Of a stretch of 64,000 bases of DNA, positions 8,837 to 18,890 are shown in pieces. Position 1 is the first letter of the stretch. Each line of letters opens with the position of its first letter. Made by a program: the position numbers and the translations under genes. The stretch is from Alteriqipengyuania lutimaris (GTDB lineage: Bacteria > Pseudomonadota > Alphaproteobacteria > Sphingomonadales > Sphingomonadaceae): assembly GCF_003363135.1 (NCBI RefSeq), contig NZ_QRBB01000001.1, forward strand, positions 1,302,001-1,366,000, given 5' to 3'. The notes under the pieces are model-generated. The model saw only the letters and a list, made by a program, of their open reading frames with translations, ran no database searches and was not told the origin of the DNA.

Positions 8837-10365
8837 TCTTCGGGTCCTTCCTCACTGGGTGTGGCCTCTGGGAGAGCGGGAACCAGCTCCACCACGTTGG
8901 GCTCTATCCCGGCGGCCCAGTCCCCGCCGAGCGTCCGGTGGACGCCGAGCCGCGACAGGGCGACGCCGCGCCCGGCCGACGAAAGCGCGGCCTCGACCTG
9001 ATAGACCGCGCGCAGCGCATCGAGATAGCTGACGTAGTCTCCCACACCCGCTTCGAACCGGCGCGCCTGCAACTCGGCGGAGAATTGCGCCTCCTCGAGC
9101 TGGGCGAGGATCAGCTCGTACCGCTGGCGGTTTTCCTCGTAATCCTCGATCGCGCTGTTGGCTTCGCGGAATGCGGTGAGGACGGTGCGCGCATAGATCG
9201 TGGCCTGCACATCGTAGTTCGCGCGCGCCGCCTCGATATTCGCGGAGATGCGCCCGCCCTGGAAGATCGGGGCGGTCAGCCCTGCGGCAAGGTTCACCGC
9301 CCAGTTGTTGGCGACATCGAACGCGCCCGCGATATCGCCGCCCTGCGTGCCCGGACCGGCGGTGAGATTGATCGAGGGGAAGCGCTCTGCCTTGCGCGCG
9401 CCGACCCGCGCCCGCGCCGCTTCCAGCCGGGCCCACGCGGCGGCGACGTCGGGCCGCTGGCCGAGCAGTTCGGCGGGCAGCCCCGCAGGCACTTCATCGA
9501 AGACGAGGCGCGGGGTAAGCGGCCGGGCAAGCCGCGCTTCCATCGCGTCGGGATACTGGCGCACCAGCAGCGCGAGACGCCCCTGTGCATCGTCCAGCGC
9601 GGCTTCCGCCTGAGGCAGCGATGCCTGCGTGTTCCGCTGATCCTGCTGTACCTGGTACAGCTCGAAGCTCTGGGTCAGGCCGCGGCGGAAGCGCTCCTCG
9701 GTCTGGGCCACGCGTTCGGACAGAAGGTCGATCGTCTCCAGCGTCAGCTCGATCTGGCGCCGTGCGTCGACGACTTCGAAATAGGTCGCGATGGTCTCCG
9801 CTGCGGCGGCAAGCTGGACCGAGCGGAAATCGTACTCGGCGGCGATGGCATCGGCGCGCGCGGCAGCGAAATCGTTGCGGACGCGGCCGAAGAGGTCGAG
9901 CTCGTAAGATGCGCCGAGGCCGAGTGAGTAGCTGTCGTTCTCGATCCGGGTCGGCGGCTCCTGACCGCCCTGACCGCCATCCTGCCCCCCTCCCTGTGCG
10001 CCCGCCAGCGCACCGAAGGCATTTCCGGAGAGCGGCTGGTTCGAATAGTTCGCATCGACGCTGGCATTGACGCGCGGGAACAGGGCGGAGCGGGCAATAC
10101 GCGCCTGTGCCGCAGCCTGCGCGACTCGCGCGGACGCTTCGGCAATGTCGAGATTGTCGGCCAGCGCATCGCGCACCAGCGCGTCGAGCACCGGATCATC
10201 GTAATCGGTCCACCAGGCATCGGGCCGGTAAGGGCCTGAATTCTCGGAATTGGGGAAGTCGCCGGGGAGCTGGGCGGTGATCTCGGGCTGGGCACGCTGG
10301 GGCGCCAGGTTGGCGCAACCCGCCAGTGCGAGGGCGGCGAGAGCGAGAGGCAACGCGGCGCGCAT
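8833..10365 (-). CDS. NodT-type outer-membrane efflux lipoprotein, pump 1
   Basis: Outer-membrane channel of 510 residues (TolC/NodT superfamily). The signal peptide ends in the lipobox LAGC with Cys17 as lipid site. Two OEP repeats follow, each with the long periplasmic helices (IARSALFPRVNASVD; RAKVGARKAE-type second repeat with ERFPSINLTAG). A Gly/Gln-rich stretch (GAQGGGQDGGQGGQ, about residues 118-133) interrupts the first repeat, probably an extracellular loop. First gene of the operon; its promoter should lie in the 89-bp gap upstream. Confidence 0.93.
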   Translation of the reverse strand: MRAALPLALAALALAGCANLAPQRAQPEITAQLPGDFPNSENSGPYRPDAWWTDYDDPVLDALVRDALADNLDIAEASARVAQAAAQARIARSALFPRVNASVDANYSNQPLSGNAFGALAGAQGGGQDGGQGGQEPPTRIENDSYSLGLGASYELDLFGRVRNDFAAARADAIAAEYDFRSVQLAAAAETIATYFEVVDARRQIELTLETIDLLSERVAQTEERFRRGLTQSFELYQVQQDQRNTQASLPQAEAALDDAQGRLALLVRQYPDAMEARLARPLTPRLVFDEVPAGLPAELLGQRPDVAAAWARLEAARARVGARKAERFPSINLTAGPGTQGGDIAGAFDVANNWAVNLAAGLTAPIFQGGRISANIEAARANYDVQATIYARTVLTAFREANSAIEDYEENRQRYELILAQLEEAQFSAELQARRFEAGVGDYVSYLDALRAVYQVEAALSSAGRGVALSRLGVHRTLGGDWAAGIEPNVVELVPALPEATPSEEGPEE

Positions 10366-10385
10366 CGCCTTCCGCTATAGTTTGG

Positions 10386-10437
10386 CGGTCGCCGAATGAC
10401 GAGGGAGCGGCGAAAATTAAGTTTCGATTGGCGACCG
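10386..10437. repeat. Inverted repeat between cyd cluster and pump 1
   Basis: CGGTCGCC (10386-10393) and GGCGACCG (10430-10437) are perfect reverse complements 36 nt apart, in the gap between the last cyd gene and the pump operon. The stretch between them is A/T-rich for this genome. It could be a weak terminator for the cyd operon or a paired operator for the pump; position is the only evidence. Confidence 0.3.
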
Positions 10438-10454
10438 ATGGTCGCGGCGGGGCG

Positions 10455-10586
10455 TCAGCCCAGGCTGAGCCACCAGCGGATCGCATAGGCCACGATGCCG
10501 AGTACGCCCACGCTCGCCCCCCAGATCGCGGCCATCCAGCCCAGCCGTTTCCACAGCGGTGCTTCGGGTTCGCCCTGCCGGGTCAA
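10455..10586 (-). CDS. DUF2474 small subunit-like protein of the bd-type oxidase (43 aa)
   Basis: A 43-residue single-pass membrane peptide directly after cydB. The TTG start at 10586 overlaps the cydB stop codon (TTGA), the same coupling used between cydA and cydB. The sequence has a polar N-terminus (TRQGEPEAPLWKRLGW) and one hydrophobic helix (IWGASVGVLGIVAYAI) ending in RWW. Length, the PLWKRL motif and position match DUF2474 proteins that follow CIO-type cydB and are thought to be the counterpart of CydX. No in-frame ATG or GTG exists, so automatic calling can miss it. Confidence 0.8.
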   Translation of the reverse strand: MTRQGEPEAPLWKRLGWMAAIWGASVGVLGIVAYAIRWWLSLG

Positions 10587-11590
10587 TGATACCCCTCGTC
10601 CCCTACCTTGCCGCGGAAGACCCAGTAGGCCCACGCGGTGTAGGCGATGATCAGCGGCATGGTGATCGCCACGCCGACAAGCATGAAGATCTGGCTCCGT
10701 TCGGGCGCGGCAGCTTCCCAGATGGTGAGGTCGGGCGGGACCACGTGGGGCCAGATGGTTGCGCCAAGACCAGCCATTCCGAGGAAGAACAGCGTCAGGG
10801 CCAGCCAGAAGGGCTTCGAGTGCCGATCGCGCGACAGCCCGTGCCACATCAAACCGGCGACGATCAGCGTGGCTATGGGGATCGGAGCGACGAAGTAGAT
10901 CTGCGGCGCGGTCAACCACTGGTCGGCGTATTCGGGACGGACGAACAGGTTCATCAGGCTGACCGCGGCCATCAGGCCGAGCGTCGCCAGCGCGGCGATC
11001 TTGCCCAGCTTGCGCGCGTGCGCCTGCCCCTCTCCGTCGAGCTTCCACACCAGCCACGTGGCGCCGAGCAGGGCATAGCCCGCGACCGTGCCGATGCCGG
11101 TCAGCAGGGTGTAGGGGGTGAGCCAGTCGAACCAGCTGCCCGAATAGGCCCGGTCGGTCACTTCGATACCCTGAAGCAACGCGCCCAGCGTCATGCCCTG
11201 CGCCAGCGCGGCGACGATGCTGCCGCCGGTAAAGGCGGCGTCCCAGTATTTGCGGTGGCCGGGATCGCGCCAGCGGTATTCGAAGGCGACCCCGCGAAAC
11301 ACCAGGCCCAGCAGCATCGCGATGATCAGCGGATAGGTCGCGGGCAGGATCACCGCATAGGCCAGCGGGAAGGCCGCGAACAGCCCGCCGCCGCCCAGCA
11401 CCAGCCAGGTCTCGTTCCCGTCCCACACCGGTGCGATCGAGTTCATCGCGCGGTCGCGCTCGCGCCCCGGCGCGAAGGTGGGGAAGAGGATGCCGATTCC
11501 AAGGTCGAAGCCGTCCATCACCACGTAGGCGAAGATCGAGAAGGCAATGATGAAGGCCCAGATCGTGGTCAGGTCGGTGCTGACGTTCAC
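10583..11590 (-). CDS. cydB: Cytochrome bd-type (CIO) ubiquinol oxidase subunit II
   Basis: Membrane subunit of 335 residues supporting the quinol oxidase CydA. The GTG start at 11590 overlaps the cydA stop (GTGA) and gives the expected N-terminus (NVSTDLTTIWAFIIAF, then MDGFDLGIG). Family signatures include APVWDGNETWLVLGGG and FPLAYAV. About nine hydrophobic helices are visible. The open frame continues far upstream within cydA, but that extension is only a shadow. Its last codons overlap the DUF2474 start. Confidence 0.95.
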   Translation of the reverse strand: MNVSTDLTTIWAFIIAFSIFAYVVMDGFDLGIGILFPTFAPGRERDRAMNSIAPVWDGNETWLVLGGGGLFAAFPLAYAVILPATYPLIIAMLLGLVFRGVAFEYRWRDPGHRKYWDAAFTGGSIVAALAQGMTLGALLQGIEVTDRAYSGSWFDWLTPYTLLTGIGTVAGYALLGATWLVWKLDGEGQAHARKLGKIAALATLGLMAAVSLMNLFVRPEYADQWLTAPQIYFVAPIPIATLIVAGLMWHGLSRDRHSKPFWLALTLFFLGMAGLGATIWPHVVPPDLTIWEAAAPERSQIFMLVGVAITMPLIIAYTAWAYWVFRGKVGDEGYH

Positions 11591-13080
11591 AGTTTTACCT
11601 CCGGGTCTTCGGGCTCGACATATTTGAGCGACGACAGCGAGTCGGGGCTCAGGTTTCCAGGATCCTGCGTCGGGCCCGGGGTGATGCCGGCGGTCCGGAT
11701 CGGACCGGTATCGCCGCGCTTCACTCCCATCTCGCCCAGATGCGGCGGATGGCTCATCAGGCGCAGGATGTACCAAGTGCCGGTGCCGAAGACCGCGAAG
11801 TAGACCACCACGAAGGCGATCAGCGAAGCGCCGACGGCAGGCGCGTCGAGCGGGCTGGCCGCATCGGCGGTGCGCAGCAGGTTGTAGATGACGTAAGGCT
11901 GGCGACCGACCTCGGTGGTGATCCACCCCGCGATCACCGCGACGAAGCCCGCCGGCCCCATGACCAGCGCGGCCCGATGAAGCCAGCGCCAGTCGTAGAG
12001 CTTGCCGCGCCAGCGCGCGAGCAGGCTCCACAGGCCGACGCCGAGCATCGCGAAGCCGAGCCCGACCATGACGCGGAACGACCAGAAGACGATGCCCACG
12101 GGAGGCTGTTCGTCGAGTGGTATCGTATCGAGCCCGTCCAGCGGAGCGTTGAGATCGTGCTTGAGGATCAGGCTGGAAGCCTTCGGAATCTCGACCGCGT
12201 ACTTGACCTCGCGCGCCTCGCTGTCGGGAATGCCGAAGAGGATCAGCGGCGCGCCGTCGGGATGGCTTTCGTAATGCCCTTCCATCGCCATCACCTTCTG
12301 CGGCTGATGCTCCAACGTGTTGAGCCCGTGCATGTCGCCCGCGAAAATCTGGACCGGCACGACCAGCGCAGCCATCCACATCGCCATGGAGAACATCTTG
12401 CGCGCATGGCCGTTCGTCCGGTCCTTCAGCAGGTGCCACGCGCCCACGCCGCCGACCACGAAGGCGGTCGTGATGTACGCGCCCAGAACGGTGTGGACGA
12501 GGCGGTAGGGGAAGCTGGGGTTGAAGATGATCTCGACCCAGCTGTCGCCGGGCAGGAACTGGCCGTTCGCGCCCATCTCGTAGCCGACGGGGGTCTGCAT
12601 CCAGCTATTGACCGAGAGGATCCAGAACGCGCTGATGAAGGTGCCGCCCGCGACCATCAGAGTGGCGACATAATGCAGCTTCTTGCCGACGCGGTTCATC
12701 CCGAACAGCATCACACCGAGGAACCCGGCCTCGAGGAAGAACGCGGTCAGCACTTCGTAGGCCATCAGCGGACCGACAACGGGCCCCGCCTTGTCGCTGA
12801 ACACTGCCCAGTTGGTGCCGAACTGGTAGGACATGACGATGCCGGAAACGACGCCCATGGCGAAGGCGATCGCGAAGATCTTCAGCCAGTACTTGAACAG
12901 GTCCATGTAGACCGTCTTGCCGGTCTTCAGCCAAAGTCCTTCCAAGACAGCAAGATAGCTTGCCAGCCCGATCGAGAAGGCCGGAAAGATGAAATGGAAG
13001 CTGACCGTGAACGCGAACTGGATCCGGGCCAGGGTGATGGGATCGACGGCATCGAACATGGTGGTTCGCATACCCGCCAT
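11587..13080 (-). CDS. cydA: Cytochrome bd-type (CIO) ubiquinol oxidase subunit I
   Basis: Catalytic subunit of 497 residues oxidising ubiquinol and reducing oxygen to water. Haem-ligand candidates are His29 in SFHFIFP and the His in YRLVHTVLGAY. GRQP is present, and the quinol loop between helices 6 and 7 is short, as in cyanide-insensitive oxidases rather than E. coli CydAB. The start at 13080 has no strong ribosome site; an internal ATG at residue 8 (MFDAVDPITLARIQ) matches the usual N-terminus better and may be the true start. The C-terminus has a 50-residue polar tail. First gene of the cydA-cydB-DUF2474 operon. Confidence 0.95.
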   Translation of the reverse strand: MAGMRTTMFDAVDPITLARIQFAFTVSFHFIFPAFSIGLASYLAVLEGLWLKTGKTVYMDLFKYWLKIFAIAFAMGVVSGIVMSYQFGTNWAVFSDKAGPVVGPLMAYEVLTAFFLEAGFLGVMLFGMNRVGKKLHYVATLMVAGGTFISAFWILSVNSWMQTPVGYEMGANGQFLPGDSWVEIIFNPSFPYRLVHTVLGAYITTAFVVGGVGAWHLLKDRTNGHARKMFSMAMWMAALVVPVQIFAGDMHGLNTLEHQPQKVMAMEGHYESHPDGAPLILFGIPDSEAREVKYAVEIPKASSLILKHDLNAPLDGLDTIPLDEQPPVGIVFWSFRVMVGLGFAMLGVGLWSLLARWRGKLYDWRWLHRAALVMGPAGFVAVIAGWITTEVGRQPYVIYNLLRTADAASPLDAPAVGASLIAFVVVYFAVFGTGTWYILRLMSHPPHLGEMGVKRGDTGPIRTAGITPGPTQDPGNLSPDSLSSLKYVEPEDPEVKL

Positions 13081-13115
13081 GACCGATAATCTCTAGCGCG
13101 GATCGGGTACCGTTT

Positions 13116-13132
13116 GTTGCGTTAGGCGCAAC
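13116..13132. promoter_or_regulatory. Inverted repeat in the cydA upstream gap
   Basis: GTTGCG and CGCAAC, 5 nt apart, form a perfect 6-bp inverted repeat about 36 nt upstream of the cydA start, in the 67-bp gap between the GGDEF gene and cydA. It is not an FNR box (TTGAT-N4-ATCAA). It is a candidate operator for the oxidase operon, with weak support. Confidence 0.3.
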
Positions 13133-13147
13133 CAAGCGGAGAGATTT

Positions 13148-14323
13148 TCACGCCGCTAGCGAGGGTTCGTAACGCGTGCCGAAGCCTTTGCCGGCTTCCT
13201 TCGCGGCGTACATGGCCCGGTCGGCAAGGATATGAAGGTCGGCGATGTTGGTGGCATCCTCCGGATAGCACGCGAAGCCCGCGGTCACGCCGATCTCCAC
13301 GAGGCTCTTCGCATCGACCGCATAGGGAGCGTCGGAGACGCGGGAGAGGACCCGGTCGATCGTCGTCTCGGCGGCGAGCGGACCCTGACCCTTGAGCAGC
13401 GCGAGGAACTCGTCCCCACCGATCCGCGCCAGCACCTGCCCGTCGGTGAGGGCGTCCTTCATCCGGTCCGCGACCTCGCACAGCAGGCGATCGCCGGCGG
13501 CGTGGCCGAAGCGATCATTGATCGGCTTGAACCCGTCGAGGTCGAAACACGCCAGCGAGAAGACCTCGTCGCTCGCCAGGCCTTTCATGATCCGCTCCAG
13601 CCCGTGGCGGTTGAGCAACCCGGTCAGCGGATCGTGCCGCGCGCGATCGGCGTTGATCATCTCCGCATGCAGTGCCGTGAGCATGGCGTTGCGGTAATGT
13701 GCCAGCAGCTGGGTCGAGCCGAGCATGAAGCCTGGAAGCAGGACGAGCAACGCCAGCATGAGCGGCTCTCCCGTGCTTATCGCGCCGAGAATGAGCGGGC
13801 CGACACACAGCGAGACCAGCAGCAGGGCCAGCTTCGGCGCGGCGTAATTGCGCGCGCACAGGGGGCCCACCAGTCCCATGCAATGGGCGGTGCAGATCAC
13901 CATCATGACCGGGTTCGCGGATCGCATCGCGAAAAAGAGTAGGCCTCCCTGCAGGGCGCACCAGAGGATCGACAGATAGACGGACGTGTCGATCGCCGGA
14001 ACCTCACCCTTAGCGCGGATGGCAGCAACCCGCTTCTGGCTGACCAGACGGGCAAGCAGCAAAAGCAATTGCGCGACGGCGATGGCGGTGATTACGACGC
14101 CGCCGATGACGTAAACGGCAAGCGCGGCGAGCAGAAGGCCATTGATCGCACCGAGGATGATCGCGCCGGGGGAAGAGAGCAGCGCTCCGCCCATGGCGGG
14201 CCGCAATTCCATCGGTGTGCCGTGGCTCCATCGCATGAGCCACGGGAGCAAGCCCTGCGTCGCCCTCAACCGCCCCTCGGGGCGATCGGACGAGGCGGCC
14301 GGGAGCCTTTCGTCGATCCTCAT
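13148..14323 (-). CDS. Membrane-anchored GGDEF diguanylate cyclase
   Basis: Protein of 391 residues predicted to make cyclic di-GMP. Several hydrophobic segments (about residues 45-205, for example INGLLLAALAVYVIGGVVIT and LALLLVSLCVGPLILGAI) form a membrane sensor region of unassigned family. A C-terminal GGDEF domain starts at HDPLTGLLNR. The active motif GGDEF is intact (ARIGGDEFLALL). The upstream RxxD inhibitory site is absent (TDGQ at the corresponding place), so product inhibition is not expected. It is transcribed toward cydA on the same strand with a 67-nt gap. Confidence 0.92.
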   Translation of the reverse strand: MRIDERLPAASSDRPEGRLRATQGLLPWLMRWSHGTPMELRPAMGGALLSSPGAIILGAINGLLLAALAVYVIGGVVITAIAVAQLLLLLARLVSQKRVAAIRAKGEVPAIDTSVYLSILWCALQGGLLFFAMRSANPVMMVICTAHCMGLVGPLCARNYAAPKLALLLVSLCVGPLILGAISTGEPLMLALLVLLPGFMLGSTQLLAHYRNAMLTALHAEMINADRARHDPLTGLLNRHGLERIMKGLASDEVFSLACFDLDGFKPINDRFGHAAGDRLLCEVADRMKDALTDGQVLARIGGDEFLALLKGQGPLAAETTIDRVLSRVSDAPYAVDAKSLVEIGVTAGFACYPEDATNIADLHILADRAMYAAKEAGKGFGTRYEPSLAA

Positions 14324-14400
14324 AGGGAACCACTAACCGGTCATGCCTAACAAAGCTTGAAGGCGTCGGTCGGTACCCGTGCGATCGGGCCGTACGACAC

Positions 14401-14425
14401 AGAAAGGGCGACCCGCAGGCCGCCC
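14401..14425 (-). terminator. Probable intrinsic terminator after the S46 peptidase gene
   Basis: Read on the minus strand, GGGCGGCC and GGTCGCCC pair (8 bp, one G-U) around a TGCG loop, followed by TTTCT. It lies 25 nt downstream of the peptidase stop. The T-run is short, so efficiency is uncertain. Confidence 0.5.
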
Positions 14426-14449
14426 CTCGTTCCTTGCAGAACCGTCGTA

Positions 14450-16627
14450 TTATTCGACGATATCCATTTCCGCGATCAGGTTGTCGGCTCCGTCGACCTT
14501 TTCCATCACCCACAGCATGTAGCGCGAATCGACATGGATCGAGCGGGTCGTGCGCGGATCGAAATCCCAGTCGGAATTGACGCTTTCGAACGTACCGTCG
14601 AACAGCAGGCCGACTAGTTGCCCTTGCGCATTGAGCGTCGCCGAGCCGGAATTGCCGCCCGTCACGTCGAGATCGGACAGGTAGTTCACCGGCACCGAGT
14701 CGATCGAGGCGAGTTCGTAGCTGCCGTAATCCTTGGCCTCGATCAGATCGAGCTGGCGCTGTGGCGCGTTGAACGGATCTTCGCCGGTGTCCTTCTGGGT
14801 GATCCCTTCGAGCGTGGTGAAGGGCAGGTAGGCCATGCCGTCGAAGGGCGATCCGCCCATCACGTTGCCGAAGGTGATGCGCAGCGTGGAATTGGCATCG
14901 GGGTAGGGCAGTTGGCCCTGCTCGCTCTGCCATTGCGTGATCGCTTCCATGTAGGCGGGACGCAGGGCGAGGGCGCGACCGGCGCGTTCCTCCGCTTCGT
15001 CTTCGAGACCGCGCTCGTACTCGTAGAGCGCGATGGCGAGCTTCATGAAGGGATCCTCGCTCGCCTCGAGTTCGGCGATGCTTGCATCCATCAGCGCAAG
15101 GCGCGTCTCGCTCTCGTCGAGCGAGGTGTTGGCATAGTAGCCGTCGAGGATCGCATCGAGCTGCTTTGCATCGTCGACGCCCGTCAGCCCCAGCGCCTCG
15201 TCGAACACAGCCACGCGCTCGGCCTCGGGCTGGTCGAGGTAGCCATCGAGGAACAGCTTCCACTCGGCCTTGTCGACGCCTGCGTCGTAGCGCCGGTCGA
15301 GTGCCTGCAGACCCTGCCGGAAGAACGCCATGTCACGCTCCTGATAGCCCGACTCGCGCTGAGCATCTGGCTTCTCGCGCTCTTGGGCGAGACGATAGAG
15401 GCGCTGCGCCACGCCGAGCAGCTGCGCGCGCGTAGCGTTGCCGTACCAGAAGCTTGTCCGGGCCGCGGTGGCGCTTTCCTGCGAGAGCGCGGAGAGGTCG
15501 GCGATCGCGGGGGCGTAATCGCTGCGCGACGGATCGGCCGCGATCCAGGCGGCCAGCGCCTCTTCACGCTCGCGCCGACGTTCGATCAGGCCGACGCGGC
15601 GCGCGCCCTCGATCTGGCCGCGCAGGTTCTTCTCGTAATTGTTGAGCCCGGCGAGGCGGCTTTCGTACTTCACGCGCGCGTCCGACCCTTCGGGCGCAGC
15701 CGTCTCGATGGTGTCGATCCAGTCGGTCAGCAGGGTCTGGAAGGTCGGGTAGTTCCACCCGAAGGTGTTCTCCACCTCGGCCAGCATGGCATAGCGCGAG
15801 GTCGAACCGGGATAGCCCGCGACCATCACGAAATCGCCGTCGTCAAGGCCGGCCGCGCTCACCTTCAGGTGGTGGTCGGGCGCGTAGGGCACGTTCTCTT
15901 CGGAATATTCGGCGGAGGAGCCGTCGGGCGCAACATAGGCGCGGTAGAAGGAGAAATCGCCGGTGTGACGTGGCCACATCCAGTTATCGACGTCGCCGCC
16001 GTATTTCCCGATCGAATCGGCGGGCGCGTAGACGAGCCGCACGTCCTTCACTTCGAGCTGCTTGATCAGCTTGTACTGCGCGCCGCCGTAATAGCTCGCG
16101 ACCCGGCAGCGGTAGCCGGCATCCTGCTCGCACTCGGCGGTGATGTCCTTCGTGCGCTGGTCGACCGTGTCGTAACGCTCGTTCGGGGACAGCGCCTCGG
16201 TGCCCTCGCGCACGCGCTGCGTCACGTCGCTGAAGGCGGTCGTCACGTAGATGCGCGATCCGGGTGCGGCGGGCAATTCGGCACCCATCGTCTTCGCGAG
16301 GAAGCCGTTTTCCAGATAGTTGTTCTCGGCCGTCGAGTTGTACTGCACCGATCCGCGCGCGCAGTGGTGGTTGGTGACGACGAGGCCCTGCGGCGAGACG
16401 AAGCTGGCCGAACAGCCACCCAGCGATACGACCGCGCCCATCGGGAAGCCGGTCAGGTCGGAGAGGACTTCGGGATCGAGTTCGAGACCAGCCTCGCGCA
16501 GATCCTCGGAGATTTCGGGCAGCTGTTCGGGCGTGAACATGCCTTCCTTGGCGGCGAGCGGTCCGGACAGCGACGATGCCGCGACCCCCGTCATCAGCAT
16601 GGCGAGCGTGAGTGTTCTGGTACGCAT
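14450..16627 (-). CDS. S46 family serine dipeptidyl-peptidase (DPP7-like)
   Basis: Secreted or periplasmic exopeptidase of 725 residues removing dipeptides from peptide N-termini. The start at 16627 has AGGGG upstream and a signal peptide (TLAMLMTGVAASSLSGPLAA); a much longer open frame upstream is a shadow of acs. The chymotrypsin-like triad is visible: His in TNHHC (residues 87-88), Asp in GDVDNWMWPRHTGDF, and Ser660 in TGGNSGS. Eighteen residues after the Ser is Gly678 (LFDGTFE). DPP11 has Arg there and DPP7 has Gly, which suggests a preference for hydrophobic rather than acidic P1 residues. Monocistronic, divergent from acs. Confidence 0.93.
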   Translation of the reverse strand: MRTRTLTLAMLMTGVAASSLSGPLAAKEGMFTPEQLPEISEDLREAGLELDPEVLSDLTGFPMGAVVSLGGCSASFVSPQGLVVTNHHCARGSVQYNSTAENNYLENGFLAKTMGAELPAAPGSRIYVTTAFSDVTQRVREGTEALSPNERYDTVDQRTKDITAECEQDAGYRCRVASYYGGAQYKLIKQLEVKDVRLVYAPADSIGKYGGDVDNWMWPRHTGDFSFYRAYVAPDGSSAEYSEENVPYAPDHHLKVSAAGLDDGDFVMVAGYPGSTSRYAMLAEVENTFGWNYPTFQTLLTDWIDTIETAAPEGSDARVKYESRLAGLNNYEKNLRGQIEGARRVGLIERRREREEALAAWIAADPSRSDYAPAIADLSALSQESATAARTSFWYGNATRAQLLGVAQRLYRLAQEREKPDAQRESGYQERDMAFFRQGLQALDRRYDAGVDKAEWKLFLDGYLDQPEAERVAVFDEALGLTGVDDAKQLDAILDGYYANTSLDESETRLALMDASIAELEASEDPFMKLAIALYEYERGLEDEAEERAGRALALRPAYMEAITQWQSEQGQLPYPDANSTLRITFGNVMGGSPFDGMAYLPFTTLEGITQKDTGEDPFNAPQRQLDLIEAKDYGSYELASIDSVPVNYLSDLDVTGGNSGSATLNAQGQLVGLLFDGTFESVNSDWDFDPRTTRSIHVDSRYMLWVMEKVDGADNLIAEMDIVE

Positions 16628-16843
16628 CTGAAATCCCCTGAAAAAACCGATCGGTCCAAACCCGGCGCCGATGATATATAGCCACCTGCTATTGGCCCGT
16701 GTTGGCCGACGCAAGCGCGCGCAAGTCGTTCGTCGATCCGCGATGGGAGTTGGTCGGCGCACTTGCATCGGCTTGCCGCAGGTCGCCAAGATGCGCGCCA
16801 TGCGATAGCCCTGCGCAAAATGCATTCCGGGAGAGAGCCGTTC

Positions 16844-18766
<1,923 letters not shown>

Positions 18767-18890
18767 TATGTGGGGATTGAGGTGAAGATTTCGCAGTTGC
18801 GGAACAAATGCTTGGCAAGCGCTGTTGGATAGTTGACTACGGGCAGTCGCCTGAACCGAGAAAGAAAACAACGTAAGGCCGGGGGCCCAA

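Noticed and set aside
11591..12439. Upstream extension of the cydB frame inside cydA
   Set aside because: Low-complexity shadow; the GTG at 11590 gives the normal CydB N-terminus with a GTGA overlap.
16646..16655. ACCGATCGGT palindrome between the S46 gene and acs
   Set aside because: A single 10-bp palindrome in GC-rich DNA is weak evidence, and it has no second copy or clear promoter relation.
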